Assembly (NCBI RefSeq): GCF_019429535.1
Contig: NZ_JAHXZM010000001.1
Coordinates: 62,001 to 126,000 of the forward strand
Source of the DNA: Sphingomonas citricola
GTDB taxonomy: Bacteria > Pseudomonadota > Alphaproteobacteria > Sphingomonadales > Sphingomonadaceae
Reading direction: 5' to 3'
DNA length: 64,000 nucleotides
Made by a program: the position numbers and the translations under genes. The number at the start of each line of letters is the position of its first letter. Position 1 is the stretch's first letter. The notes below the pieces were generated by a model. It did no database searches and was not told the DNA's origin. It worked only from the letters and a program-made list of their open reading frames with translations. Below are positions 34,852-44,294 of this stretch, one piece after another.

Positions 34852-35319
34852 TCACGCGGCGAGCGCCCCCGCCGCGATCGTCAGCGCGCCGAGGCCCACC
34901 GACAGCGGCACGCGCAGCCGCATCCAGTTGGCCGGCGCGATACCCCGCGCGACGAGCGAGCGATCGACCGGCAGCGTCAGCAGGATCGCGCTGCCCAGTA
35001 TGACAAGCGCGATCGGCAGGTGAACCGATGCGAGCGCGAGGATCGCTCCCGCCACGAGGCTCGGCACCACCGCCAGCGCGACGAGCAGCGGCTGCCCCGA
35101 TCGCAGGAACATTGCGAAACCCCACCACATCCCGCCGAGGAAACTGAGGATCAGCGCGCCGTAGCCAAGCGCGATCATCCCGCCGGACAAATATCCCAGT
35201 CCCGCGAGCAGCGCCGCCGCGGTCTGCGGCAACAATCCGGCGACGCCCAGCGCGAAGGCGGCATGGCCGACGGGAAAGGGAAAGAACCCGGCATCCGGGC
35301 GTGCGTCTCGACGATCCAT
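34852..35319 (-). CDS. DUF3429 domain-containing membrane protein
   Basis: A 155-residue membrane protein with about five hydrophobic helices. The stretch GALILSFLGGMWWGFAM and the final PANWMRLRVPLSVGLGALTIAAGALAA mark DUF3429. Its function is unknown. The ATG at 35319 is preferred; a longer upstream reading adds 17 unlikely residues. It converges with the histidine kinase gene, with stops only a few bases apart. Confidence 0.88.
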   Translation of the reverse strand: MDRRDARPDAGFFPFPVGHAAFALGVAGLLPQTAAALLAGLGYLSGGMIALGYGALILSFLGGMWWGFAMFLRSGQPLLVALAVVPSLVAGAILALASVHLPIALVILGSAILLTLPVDRSLVARGIAPANWMRLRVPLSVGLGALTIAAGALAA

Positions 35320-35475
35320 TCGCCACTCCTGCCTGTTCGCTTCCGGCCCGCATTCGCGTCCGGCCCGCATCCGTTTCAGCCTTGGGTACGCAAGATGCGG
35401 ATGATCGATCCATCGCGCGTTTACGATGCGCGATGTTAAACGGACCGGTAACGATAGCCGCGCTAATGGGCGGGC

Positions 35476-35775
35476 ATGTCCCCCGTTTTTTCTTACACTT
35501 TACCATTGGTGCAGATCGTCGGGGGGCTCGCCGCCCTGATCGTCTTCGCTTTCGCGCCGCCCGAACGCGGTAACCTGCTCTACCTGCCACTGACGCCCCG
35601 GGCGCAGCCGGCGCAGGCGGCGCTGGGTGACGGCTTCGCGCTGCTCGCGCGCGGTCCGCTCGGCTCGGTGGTGGTGCGCGCGACGCACGCACGCGACGCC
35701 GCGCGGCTGCTGCGCGCGGGCATTCTGGTGGTCGCGGCGCCGAGCGCGCTGTGCGGCGCGGAGGTCGCAGCATGA
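35476..35775 (+). CDS. small membrane ORF coupled to the chemoreceptor gene
   Basis: A 99-residue protein with one N-terminal membrane helix ([19 protein letters not shown]) followed by a soluble part that includes [14 protein letters not shown] and [31 protein letters not shown] do not recognise a family. Its stop overlaps the ATG of the chemoreceptor gene as ATGA, so co-translation is likely. The upstream 155 bases separate it from the divergent DUF3429 gene. Confidence 0.7.
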   Translation: MSPVFSYTLPLVQIVGGLAALIVFAFAPPERGNLLYLPLTPRAQPAQAALGDGFALLARGPLGSVVVRATHARDAARLLRAGILVVAAPSALCGAEVAA

Positions 35776-37367
35776 GCGATGCTGAGATGACGCCGATCGA
35801 CCAGACGCGCCGCTCGGCCGCGCTCGATGACCTGCGCCGCCGCGGGGTACGCGCGCTCGTGGTCGCGGGCTGGCTCTGCGTGCCGTTGCTCGCCGCGGGC
35901 AACGTCCTGCTCGACCGCCCGATCTTCGGGCTCGAGCTGGCGGTCGCGGTGATGACGCTGGTGCTGCCGACCATCATGGCGTTCAACGGGCGGTTCGATC
36001 GCGCCGCGCGACTGACGGTTGCGGTCGCGGCCGCGATCATGCCGGCGGTGTTCGTCTATCTGCTGCGCGGGCATGCGTGGCAGATGGACGCGCACATGTA
36101 TTTCTTCGTCGCGCTCGCCGCGCTGACGTTGCTGTGCGACTGGCGTCCGATCGCGCTCGCTTCCGCGCTGATCGCCGTCCACCACCTGCTGTTCGAGGCG
36201 CTGGTGCCCGACTGGGTGTTCGCCGGGTCGGGCAATCTCGGTCGTGTCATCTTTCACGCGGTGGCGGTCGTGCTCCAGTTCGGCGCGCTCGCCTATGTCA
36301 CGCAGCAATTGCGCAACTTGATCATCGCGCAGGACCATGCGGGCCACGAGCAGGAACGTGCGCGGGTGCGGAGCGAGGAATTGTCCGCCGCGGCCGAAGC
36401 GGCGGCGCAGCGCGCGGTCGAGGCGCTCGCCGCGGCGACGGCTGCCGAGGAACGCTCGACGCGCGACCGTGTCCGCCGCGAACAGGCCGAGCAGCGGCTG
36501 GCGAGCGAGCGCCGCGCCGCGCTGCTGACGCTGGCGGGGGCGTTCGAGCATACCGTCGCGGGCGTCGCGGTCGCACTGGAGGAAGCATCGGCGCAACTCG
36601 TCAATTCGGCCGTCTCGCTCAACGAACTCGCCGCGGACGCCGGGCATCAGGCGACCGAGGTGGTGGCGGGTGCGGTGCAGGCATCGTCGGCGGCGCAGGG
36701 GGTGGCGGCAGCGATCCGCGACCTGTCGGGGTCGATGGAGACGGTCGCACAGCACGCCGAGGCGCAGCGCGACCTGACCCGTGCCGCGCGCGACAGCGCG
36801 GCATCGAGCGATCAGGCGGTCCGCGCGCTCGCCGCGCGGACGGGCGACATCGGCGGCTTCGTCGAGCAGATCCACGGCATCGCCGCGCAGACCAACCTCC
36901 TCGCGCTCAACGCCACGATCGAGGCGGTGCGCGCGGGCGAGGCGGGGCGCGGCTTCGCGGTGGTCGCGGGCGAGGTGAAGCAACTGGCCGCCGGAACCGC
37001 GCGCGCGACGCAGAAGATCGCCGATCTGATCTCGGGCATCCAGCACGGCGTGTCGACCGCTGCGGGCGATCTCGACGCGGCGAGCGCGCTGGTGACGCGC
37101 GTCACGCTGGCGGCGAACGACATTCGCGAGGCGGTCGGGACGCAGCGCGTCGTGGCAGCGGAGATCGAGCGCACCGCCTACGACGCCGCGCGCGGCGCCG
37201 ATTACGTCGAGCAACAGATTGCGGTGGTGGCGAGCGCCGCGACCGCGGCCGAGACGCTGTCGGGCGACGTCCGCGCGGCCGCCGCCAGTCTGTCGGCGCA
37301 CGCGCGGCAGCTGCGCCAGTCAACCGATCGCTTCGTGGAGGAGCTGCGCGCCGACGCCGCCGCTTGA
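35772..37367 (+). CDS. methyl-accepting chemotaxis protein, polytopic and without HAMP
   Basis: A 531-residue chemoreceptor. The N-terminal 200 residues hold five or six membrane helices ([64 protein letters not shown] and others) with no large periplasmic domain. After a coiled coil comes the signalling hairpin with [40 protein letters not shown] split across the tip region. No HAMP sequence is seen. The C-terminus lacks a CheR-binding pentapeptide. No che genes are present in the window. Confidence 0.92.
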   Translation: MSDAEMTPIDQTRRSAALDDLRRRGVRALVVAGWLCVPLLAAGNVLLDRPIFGLELAVAVMTLVLPTIMAFNGRFDRAARLTVAVAAAIMPAVFVYLLRGHAWQMDAHMYFFVALAALTLLCDWRPIALASALIAVHHLLFEALVPDWVFAGSGNLGRVIFHAVAVVLQFGALAYVTQQLRNLIIAQDHAGHEQERARVRSEELSAAAEAAAQRAVEALAAATAAEERSTRDRVRREQAEQRLASERRAALLTLAGAFEHTVAGVAVALEEASAQLVNSAVSLNELAADAGHQATEVVAGAVQASSAAQGVAAAIRDLSGSMETVAQHAEAQRDLTRAARDSAASSDQAVRALAARTGDIGGFVEQIHGIAAQTNLLALNATIEAVRAGEAGRGFAVVAGEVKQLAAGTARATQKIADLISGIQHGVSTAAGDLDAASALVTRVTLAANDIREAVGTQRVVAAEIERTAYDAARGADYVEQQIAVVASAATAAETLSGDVRAAAASLSAHARQLRQSTDRFVEELRADAAA

Positions 37368-37444
37368 GCGCCAGGCCGGGTGAGGCCGAGCCCGCCCCTC
37401 ACATCGACCGGATGCGCTCGTGAACCGATGCAGGGGCGAGAAAG

Positions 37445-37471
37445 CCGCCTGGATCGAGCGCTGCCAGGCGG
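37445..37471 (-). terminator. probable terminator after an acyl-CoA dehydrogenase gene
   Basis: A perfect 8-bp stem CCGCCTGG / CCAGGCGG with an 11-base loop. Reading on the minus strand, it is followed by CTTTCTCG. It lies about 50 bases past the stop of the acyl-CoA dehydrogenase gene. The poor T tract makes it a moderate candidate. Confidence 0.4.
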
Positions 37472-37520
37472 GGCAATAAACAGGCGGGGCAGGACCATAG
37501 CAATCCGGCCCCGCACTTTC

Positions 37521-38675
37521 TTACAACTTGCGCGCGATCACTTCCTTCATGATCTCGTTGGTGCCGCCGTAGATGCGGCTGACGCGCGCCGCGCGCCACG
37601 CACGCGCAATCGGATATTCGTTCATGTACCCCGCACCGCCGTGGAGCTGGAGGCATTTGTCCATCACCTCCCACTCGAGTTCGGTGTGGAACAGCTTGGC
37701 GGCGGCGCCTTCCTCGTTGGTCAGCTCGCCGGCCAGATGCCGCTTGATGCACCAGTCGAGGTGCGCCCAGCCGACCTGCAATTTGGTCTTCAGGTCGGCG
37801 AGGACAAATTTGGTGTTCTGGAAATCGAACACCGTGCCCTTGAACGCCTTGCGATCCTTGGTGAAGGCGACCGTCTCGTCGAATGCCTTCTGCGCGGTCG
37901 CCTGTACCGACACCGCGATCGACAGGCGTTCCTGCGGCAACTGGCTCATCAGGTAGATGAACCCCATGCCCTCTTCGCCCAGGCAGTTGGTGATCGGCAC
38001 GCGCACGTCGTCGAAGAATAGTTCGGACGTATCGGCCGCGTCCTGCCCGATCTTGTCGAGCTTGCGCCCCTTTCTGAACCCCTCGCGGTCGCTCTCGACC
38101 AGGATGATCGACATCCCCTTGTAGGCGGGTTGCGCGTCGGGGTTGGTCTTCGCGACCACCAGCGTCAGGTCGGTATTCTGCCCGTTGGTGATGTAGGTTT
38201 TCGAGCCGTTGATGACGTAATGGTTGCCGTCCTTCTTCGCCGAGGTGCGGATCGATTGCAGGTCGCTGCCCGTGCCCGGCTCGGTCATCGCGATCGCGGT
38301 GACGACCTCGCCCGAGACCATCTTGGGCAGCCACTGCGCCTTCTGCTCCTCGCTGCCGTAATGCTCGATATAGCCCGCGACGATGTCCGACTGGAGCGAG
38401 AAGCCCGCGGGCACCCCCGCATAGGCCATTTCCTCGTCGACGATCGCGTTGTAGCCGAAATCGAGCCCGAGCCCGCCATACGCCTCGGGCACGGTCGGAC
38501 ACAGCATCCCGACCTCGCCTGCCTGCCGCCAGAAGGATTTCGGCACCAGCCGATCCTTATTCCACTGGTCGGCAAAGGGTTGGCCTTCCTTGGCGAGGAA
38601 GCTGCGTACCGTCTGGCGGAACGCCTCGTGATCCTCGGTATAGGCCTGCCGGCCGGCGACGTCGTCGAGTGTCAT
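37521..38675 (-). CDS. acyl-CoA dehydrogenase (long-chain/isovaleryl-like)
   Basis: A 384-residue FAD-dependent acyl-CoA dehydrogenase. It contains the FAD/substrate loops VVTAIAMTEPGTGSDLQSI and YVINGSKTYITNG, the hinge helix RKAFKGTVFDFQNTKFVLADLKT, and the C-terminal LHGGAGYMNEYPIARAWR. At the position of the usual catalytic Glu it has RIYGGTNEI with Gly, as in the long-chain and isovaleryl branches, where the base sits elsewhere. It oxidises an acyl-CoA; the exact chain length cannot be read. The gene ends with the ATG giving MTLDDVAGRQ. Confidence 0.93.
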   Translation of the reverse strand: MTLDDVAGRQAYTEDHEAFRQTVRSFLAKEGQPFADQWNKDRLVPKSFWRQAGEVGMLCPTVPEAYGGLGLDFGYNAIVDEEMAYAGVPAGFSLQSDIVAGYIEHYGSEEQKAQWLPKMVSGEVVTAIAMTEPGTGSDLQSIRTSAKKDGNHYVINGSKTYITNGQNTDLTLVVAKTNPDAQPAYKGMSIILVESDREGFRKGRKLDKIGQDAADTSELFFDDVRVPITNCLGEEGMGFIYLMSQLPQERLSIAVSVQATAQKAFDETVAFTKDRKAFKGTVFDFQNTKFVLADLKTKLQVGWAHLDWCIKRHLAGELTNEEGAAAKLFHTELEWEVMDKCLQLHGGAGYMNEYPIARAWRAARVSRIYGGTNEIMKEVIARKL

Positions 38676-38745
38676 GTGCGCCCTCTCGCGTGAATGATAT
38701 GGCACGAGTGTCGCGAGCAGCGCGACGGGGGTCAAGTAACTTTTG

Positions 38746-39216
38746 TTATGGAGGTGGGCACCGCCGCACGAGTGCGATCGTCCGTGCCGCGTCGAGCCCA
38801 CCATCCGTCTCCGCGCAGATTAGGCCATGCGCGTCGGTCGCGACCGCGTAGGGCAGCCCGGCGGTACGCGCGAGCAGCACGGCGCGTAGCCGTGTGCGCT
38901 CGGCCACGTCGGGCCGCCACACCCGCGCCGGGTCGACCAGCCGCAGCATCCGCTGGGTCGCGGCACTGTCATCGATCGCGAGGACCCCGATCGGTCGCCC
39001 GCCCGCCGCCGCGGCGATCTCGTCGAGGCGCGCCAATTCGCCGCGGCACGGCGCGCACCACGACGCGACCAGCATGATGATCGTGCGCGGCGGATAATGT
39101 GGTTCGCCGACGCGGGGCGCTGCGGGCGCGCTGGTGGGTGGTGTCGCGGCGGATAACAGCACGACGAGCGGGATCGCACGTAAAAGCATCAAAACGCTCG
39201 ACATCGCTTGGTTCAC
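38746..39216 (-). CDS. TlpA/thioredoxin-like secreted protein
   Basis: A 156-residue protein with a signal-like N-terminal helix (SVLMLLRAIPLVVLLSAAT) and a thioredoxin-like fold. The active-site motif is SWCAPCRGELARLDEI, and the later GLPYAVATD carries the cis-Pro. The fold core is short, so it may be a reduced TlpA-like family member acting in the periplasm as a disulfide reductase. The start GTG is favoured by an AGAGGA site; two in-frame ATG codons follow. It diverges from the TPR/TonB-C gene by about 35 bases. Confidence 0.82.
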   Translation of the reverse strand: MNQAMSSVLMLLRAIPLVVLLSAATPPTSAPAAPRVGEPHYPPRTIIMLVASWCAPCRGELARLDEIAAAAGGRPIGVLAIDDSAATQRMLRLVDPARVWRPDVAERTRLRAVLLARTAGLPYAVATDAHGLICAETDGGLDAARTIALVRRCPPP

Positions 39217-39250
39217 GTGGTCCTCTGCCCGTCATCTGGGGGGATTGGAT

Positions 39251-41206
39251 ATGTCATCGATTGTGCTCGCGCTGCTCGCGCTCGGTCAAGCCGCGGGAGC
39301 GCCCGCGGCCTCCGCTCCGGCACCCGCCGGCGGCGCGTCGCTGCAGCAACGTTTCGACACCGCGACGCAATTGGCAGCGGAGGGCAAATGCGCCGAGGCC
39401 GTACCGATCTTCGACGCGGTTGCGCCGCGGCTGGCGAAGTCGAAGATCGCCACGGCAGCGGGGCAGGTGCGCAAGGGCAAGTGCCTAATCGCGCTCGATC
39501 GCCGCGCGGAGGGCGACGCGATGGTACGCGCCGCGCTGCCGGTGCTCGCGGCGCAAGGGGGCTCGTTCGCGGACGAGGTCGTCGAGACGCATCTGTTTCT
39601 CGCGCGATCGGCGCTGTCGGCCTTCGATTATGACCTTGCCGCGGCTGACGGACGTGCGGCGTTGGCCTTATCAACTGGGGTAGCGCGGCTGCGTCCGTTG
39701 ATGCTGCTAGCCACCACGCTGATGTTCGACCGCGACGGCGCAGCACTGGGATATGCACAGGAGGCGCGGACAATCGCGCTTGCCACCCCTACGCTGTCCA
39801 AGAAGGACATTGCCAACGTGCAGGCGATCTACGCGCGGGTTCTTCTCAACGAAGGGCGCGACAAGGAGGCGTACGCTGAATTGAAAAGCAGCCTAGCGAA
39901 GCGGGGCGGGCTGACGATGCGGGTCGGGTTGGACGACGTGGTGATCCGGTCCGACCTAGCGATCGCCGCGCTCAGAACTGGTGATATGGACGGGGCGCGG
40001 CAATATCTGGCCTATACCGGTGCCGGGCGGATGGCGGATGCGCCATTCGTCCGCGCAGTCTCGATGAAACCGCCAACGTGCGCCGACGTGCCGGGGCTGA
40101 CGCCGCAGGATGTCGCGATCGTCGAATTTTCAATGGCGGAGGACGGTCGGGTGATCAATGCCGTTCCGATCTTCACGACCGGCAAACGCGCCGCGGCGAT
40201 CGCGTTCGCGCGCGCGGCCGCCGACTGGTCATGGCGGGCCGAAGACGCGGCCGCGATCAAGCCCTTCTTCCGCGTCGCGACCCGTGTCGAGATGCGCTGC
40301 TTGAAGACTCCCGAGGTGCCGTCACTCACCACACCCCTGCGCGACGAAACGCGGAACTGGTTCGTCGCGAAGGGCGTGGCCGATCCGGGCTGGGACGGCA
40401 TGTCCGACGCCGCCGCGCTGCCGTTGCAACGCGCCGCGATGTCGAGCAGTGATGCGATGACCCGGCTGGCAGCGATCGTCGCGCTGACGGGCAACCCGGT
40501 CGTACCCGATGACGAGCGCACGTCGTTGCGGGCGCAGGCGCTTGCACAGGCCGGGGCGCTCGGCGCTCCAACGCCCGTGCGGACCTATCTGGCGATCAAC
40601 GCTATCGATGGGAACACCAGCTCGGAATATCGCAAGGGCGTGCGCGCCTTGTTGGCCGCGCCTGAATTCGCGCGCGATCCGCTTAGCGCTGCCACGCTGC
40701 GGCTGCTGATCGCATCACCGGGCTACCGGTCGGGGCTCCCCGATGACGCGGCGCCGTTGCTCGACGCGGTGATTGCCGAGCCGGCGCTTCCCGCGCGGCA
40801 CCCGTTGAAGGTCGCGGCGATGCTGCAGCAAGCGAATGTGCGCGCCGCGAAGGGTGACCTGGCCGGCGCGAAACAGGCGTTCGCTGCAACCGGACTGAGT
40901 GCGGAGCAATGCTCGCTGCTAGGGATCACGCCGAATCTGCGCCGCAGTGGCGCGTCGGGTAGCGACTACCCGATGGCAGCGATCCAGATGGGCTTCGAGG
41001 GCTGGGTGTGGACCGAATATGACATCGCTGCGGATGGGCGCACGGTCTCACCGCGCGCAGTGATCGCCTATCCGCCATTCGTATTCGACGATGCGGCCAC
41101 CGGGATCATGCGCGACAGTCGCTTCAGCAGCAGTTTCCGCCCCGAAGGCGCGCTCGCCTGCGCCGGCCGGCAGCAGCCGGTCGTATTCAAGATGCCCGGC
41201 GGCTGA
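39251..41206 (+). CDS. TPR and TonB-C-like domain protein
   Basis: A 651-residue protein. A short signal-like start (SSIVLALLALGQAAGAPAAS) is followed by TPR-type helices (LQQRFDTATQLAAEGKCAEAVPIFD onwards, roughly residues 30-240). A domain with VAIVEFSMAEDGRVINAVPIFTTG then resembles a TonB C-terminal fold, and after a helical region the C-terminus has a second such module (AIQMGFEGWVWTEYDIAADG, then PPFVFDDAATGIMRDSRFSSSF). A periplasmic adaptor or energy-transducer relative is likely; its partner is not evident. Confidence 0.75.
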   Translation: MSSIVLALLALGQAAGAPAASAPAPAGGASLQQRFDTATQLAAEGKCAEAVPIFDAVAPRLAKSKIATAAGQVRKGKCLIALDRRAEGDAMVRAALPVLAAQGGSFADEVVETHLFLARSALSAFDYDLAAADGRAALALSTGVARLRPLMLLATTLMFDRDGAALGYAQEARTIALATPTLSKKDIANVQAIYARVLLNEGRDKEAYAELKSSLAKRGGLTMRVGLDDVVIRSDLAIAALRTGDMDGARQYLAYTGAGRMADAPFVRAVSMKPPTCADVPGLTPQDVAIVEFSMAEDGRVINAVPIFTTGKRAAAIAFARAAADWSWRAEDAAAIKPFFRVATRVEMRCLKTPEVPSLTTPLRDETRNWFVAKGVADPGWDGMSDAAALPLQRAAMSSSDAMTRLAAIVALTGNPVVPDDERTSLRAQALAQAGALGAPTPVRTYLAINAIDGNTSSEYRKGVRALLAAPEFARDPLSAATLRLLIASPGYRSGLPDDAAPLLDAVIAEPALPARHPLKVAAMLQQANVRAAKGDLAGAKQAFAATGLSAEQCSLLGITPNLRRSGASGSDYPMAAIQMGFEGWVWTEYDIAADGRTVSPRAVIAYPPFVFDDAATGIMRDSRFSSSFRPEGALACAGRQQPVVFKMPGG

Positions 41207-41261
41207 TCCCTCGACTTCCCCCGCGATCGGTCCCTATGATCGTGGGCGAAGGAGAGCATTC

Positions 41262-42263
41262 ATGAAGTTGGCCAGCCTTAAGCACGGTCGGGACGGCAAG
41301 CTCGTCGTCGTGTCGAACGACCTCGCCTGGTATGCCGATGCGGCGCATCTGTGCCCGACGCTGCAGGCCGCGTTGGATGATTGGGACCGCGTGGCGCCGC
41401 AGCTCGAACTGCTCGCGACCGATCTGGAGCATGAAACGATTCCGCGTGCGCGCTTTCACGAGCATGACGCTGCTTCGCCGCTGCCGCGCGCTTATCAGTG
41501 GGCGGACGGCTCGGCCTACGTCAATCACGTCGCGCTGGTGCGCCAGGCGCGCGGCGCGGAGATGCCCGAGACGTTCTGGCACGATCCGCTGATGTACCAG
41601 GGCGGGTCGGACGGCTTCCTGGGGCCGCGCGACGCGATCCCGCTCGCCGATGAGAGCTGGGGCTGCGATCTCGAGGCCGAGGTGGTGGTGGTGACCGGCG
41701 ACGTGGCGCAGGGCGCCAGCCGCGACGAAGCGCTCGCCGCGATCCGGCTCGTCGGGCTGACCAACGACGTGAGCTTGCGCAACCTGATCCCCGGCGAACT
41801 CGCCAAGGGGTTCGGCTTCTTCCAGTCGAAGCCCGCGAGCGCGTTCTCGCCGGTGTTCGTGACACCCGAGGCGCTGGGCGACTGGTGGCAGGACGGCAAG
41901 CTCCACCGCCGGCTGTGCGTCGACCTGAACGGGCAGCCATTCGGGCGCGCGGAGGCCGGCGAGGACATGACGTTCGATTTCGGTACGCTCGTCGCGCATG
42001 CGGCGAAGACGCGGCGGCTGGGGGCGGGGACGATCGTCGGCTCGGGCACCGTCTCCAACCGCGACGCCGACGGCGGGCCGGGCAAGTTGATCGCGGACGG
42101 CGGGGTGGGCTATTCCTGCCTCGCCGAGGTGCGCACGGTCGAGACGATCGCATCGGGCAAGGCGACGACGCCGTTTCTCAAGAAGGGCGACACGGTCCGC
42201 ATCTGGGCGGAGGACGACCGCCATCACCCGATCTTCGGCGTGATCGAACAAACCGTGGCGTGA
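41262..42263 (+). CDS. fumarylacetoacetate hydrolase family protein
   Basis: A 333-residue member of the FAH family. Metal and active-site segments are seen: LPRAYQWADGSAYVNHVALVRQAR, YQGGSDGFLGPRDAIPL, DLEAEVVVVTGDVAQG, and GSGTVSNRD. Enzymes of this family break C-C bonds in tyrosine or aromatic degradation or act as oxaloacetate decarboxylases; the substrate is undetermined. An AAGGAGAG site precedes the ATG. Confidence 0.92.
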   Translation: MKLASLKHGRDGKLVVVSNDLAWYADAAHLCPTLQAALDDWDRVAPQLELLATDLEHETIPRARFHEHDAASPLPRAYQWADGSAYVNHVALVRQARGAEMPETFWHDPLMYQGGSDGFLGPRDAIPLADESWGCDLEAEVVVVTGDVAQGASRDEALAAIRLVGLTNDVSLRNLIPGELAKGFGFFQSKPASAFSPVFVTPEALGDWWQDGKLHRRLCVDLNGQPFGRAEAGEDMTFDFGTLVAHAAKTRRLGAGTIVGSGTVSNRDADGGPGKLIADGGVGYSCLAEVRTVETIASGKATTPFLKKGDTVRIWAEDDRHHPIFGVIEQTVA

Positions 42264-42271
42264 TCGCACTT

Positions 42272-42372
42272 CCTCTCCCCGCCGGGGAGAGGGTCGGGGT
42301 GAGGGGCCAATCCGGGCAATGCGCCCGGCGAGACTCCCAACCCTGACCCACCCTCTCCCCGGCGGGGAGAGG
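42272..42372. repeat. perfect 22-bp inverted repeat between converging genes
   Basis: Arms at 42272-42293 and 42351-42372 are exact reverse complements over 22 bases. Each arm is itself a near palindrome, CCTCTCCCC-GCC-GGGGAGAGG type. The 57-base spacer holds a smaller stem CCGGGC / GCCCGG (42312-42328). This is the style of REP-like intergenic elements and could also end transcription from both sides. A similar palindromic sequence is in the gap at 52017-52226. Confidence 0.8.
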
Positions 42373-42384
42373 ACTTAACCACTT

Positions 42385-44190
42385 CTATTTCGCGCCCTTC
42401 GCCCAGGTCTCGATCTTGCGCTCGAGCACCGGCATCGGCAGCGCGCCCGTATCCAGCACCTGCGCGTGGAACGCGCGCGGGTCGAACCGCGCGCCCAGCG
42501 TCGCCTTGCTCGACGCCTTCAGCCGCGAGATGGTGAGCTGACCAAGCTTGTAGGCGAGCGCCTGTCCCGGGATCGCGATATAACGCTCGACCTCGGCGGT
42601 CGCGTCGGTCCGTCCCATCGGCGAGTTGGCGAGCATGTAGTCGATCGACTGGTCGCGCGTCCAACCCTTGGCATGGATGCCGGTGTCGACCACCAGCCGC
42701 ATCGCGCGCAGCATCTCGTCGTTCAACCCGCCCATCCGCTGATAGGGATCGGTCTCGACCCCCAGTTCGGGCCACAGCGTCTCGGCGTACAGCCCCCAAC
42801 CCTCGGCATAAGCGGTGTTGCCGCCGAAACGCATGAACGCGGGAAGAGCGGTATTCTCCTGCGCCAGGCTGATCTGGAAATGATGTCCCGGCACCGCTTC
42901 GTGCAGGTACAATGTCTCCATCTCCCACATGTAACGCGAGGGGAGGTCGTAGGTATTGTAGTAAAACACGCCCGGCCGCGACCCGTCGGGCGTGCCGCCA
43001 TTGTACGACCCGCCCGCGTCGGTCTTCTCGCGGAAGGCGGGAACGGGGCGGATTTCAAGCTTGGTCTTGGGGATGAGCGAGAATTGCTCGCGCACGCGCG
43101 CGTCGACGCGGCGCCCGATCGCCTCGTAGCCGAGCCGCAACTGCTCCGCCGAGGTCGGCTGGAAGCGCTTGTCGGTGCGCAGATAGGTGAAGAACTCGGG
43201 CAGCGTACCCTTGAACCCGACCTTGGCCTTCTGCACCTCCATCTCGCGCAGGATGCGCGCGACCTCGCTCAGACCGAGTTGGTGGACCGCCTCCGCCTTG
43301 AGCGGCAGCGTCGTGTTCGATTCGATCAGGTAATCGTACAGCTTCGCGCCGCCCGGCATCGCCGACAGCCCGACACTGTCGCGCGCGACCGGCAGATATT
43401 CGCGCTCGAGGAAGTCGCGCATCCGCTGGTGCGCGGGGTTGATCACGTCGCGGACCTGCGCGGCGTAGGCGGCGCGCAGCCGGGTCTGGTCGGCGGTGGA
43501 AATGCCCGCGGGGAAGGTCTTGACCGGCGCGTAGAAGGTAGAGCCCTCGATCCCCTGCTTGAGTAGATTGTCGAACTGCTCGACCATGTTGCGCACGACG
43601 AGCTTGGGCTGGACGATCCCGGCCTTCATCCCCTGGCGGAAGCGCCCAATCGCCTCGTCCATGATCCGCGCATATTGGGCGTTGCGCTTCAGGTTGTTCT
43701 CGTAATCCGCCAGCGTCTTGAACGGTGCCGCGCCCTGGCCCGAGGCGAAGTCGGGGTAGAACGCCTGGAACCCGTAGAAATGATCGAGCGGGCGCACGAT
43801 CGTCAGTGCTACGATGTCGGGCTGGAGCCCGCGCAACGCGACCTCGGTCTGATATTTGAACACGTCGTACGCGATCTGGTCGACGTGGGTCAGCTTCGCA
43901 CGGTCGATCCGCTTCAATGCGGCGAGATCGCGCTCGTTCGCGGCGCGCTCGGCAGCGATCGAGGCGTCGGACAGCGGATCGCCCAGTTGATCGGCGTAGC
44001 GCAGATCGCCGCGGAAGATCGCGCTGATCGGGTTGCGCTTCAGGCTCGCCTCGTCGCTGTCGTAGAACAGGCGCTTGAGCCGGCCGTCCTCCGCACTGTC
44101 CCCCGCGACGGGCTGCGGCGGCGGGAGCGCCTGGCTGAACGCGGCGCTCGAACAGGCGAGCAGCAGGGCGGCGGTGACGGCGAAGCGCAT
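42385..44190 (-). CDS. DUF885 (M32-like peptidase fold) secreted protein
   Basis: A 601-residue protein with a signal peptide (FAVTAALLLACSSAAFSQA). The body is all-helical DUF885 sequence, with a zinc-site motif HEAVPGHHF (in METLYLHEAVPGHHFQIS) and FGGNTAYAEGWGLYAE supplying a downstream Glu. DUF885 proteins are predicted metallopeptidases; no substrate is known. The start matches family length. It converges with the FAH gene. Confidence 0.92.
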   Translation of the reverse strand: MRFAVTAALLLACSSAAFSQALPPPQPVAGDSAEDGRLKRLFYDSDEASLKRNPISAIFRGDLRYADQLGDPLSDASIAAERAANERDLAALKRIDRAKLTHVDQIAYDVFKYQTEVALRGLQPDIVALTIVRPLDHFYGFQAFYPDFASGQGAAPFKTLADYENNLKRNAQYARIMDEAIGRFRQGMKAGIVQPKLVVRNMVEQFDNLLKQGIEGSTFYAPVKTFPAGISTADQTRLRAAYAAQVRDVINPAHQRMRDFLEREYLPVARDSVGLSAMPGGAKLYDYLIESNTTLPLKAEAVHQLGLSEVARILREMEVQKAKVGFKGTLPEFFTYLRTDKRFQPTSAEQLRLGYEAIGRRVDARVREQFSLIPKTKLEIRPVPAFREKTDAGGSYNGGTPDGSRPGVFYYNTYDLPSRYMWEMETLYLHEAVPGHHFQISLAQENTALPAFMRFGGNTAYAEGWGLYAETLWPELGVETDPYQRMGGLNDEMLRAMRLVVDTGIHAKGWTRDQSIDYMLANSPMGRTDATAEVERYIAIPGQALAYKLGQLTISRLKASSKATLGARFDPRAFHAQVLDTGALPMPVLERKIETWAKGAK

Positions 44191-44294
44191 GGTAGGTGGT
44201 TACCCCTGAGACGATCGCTTCGCTGTCTATGGCCCGGCCCGGACGACGACAAGCGGTTGTCGTGATGCCGGCCGATGTGGTGAGATGATGCGGC

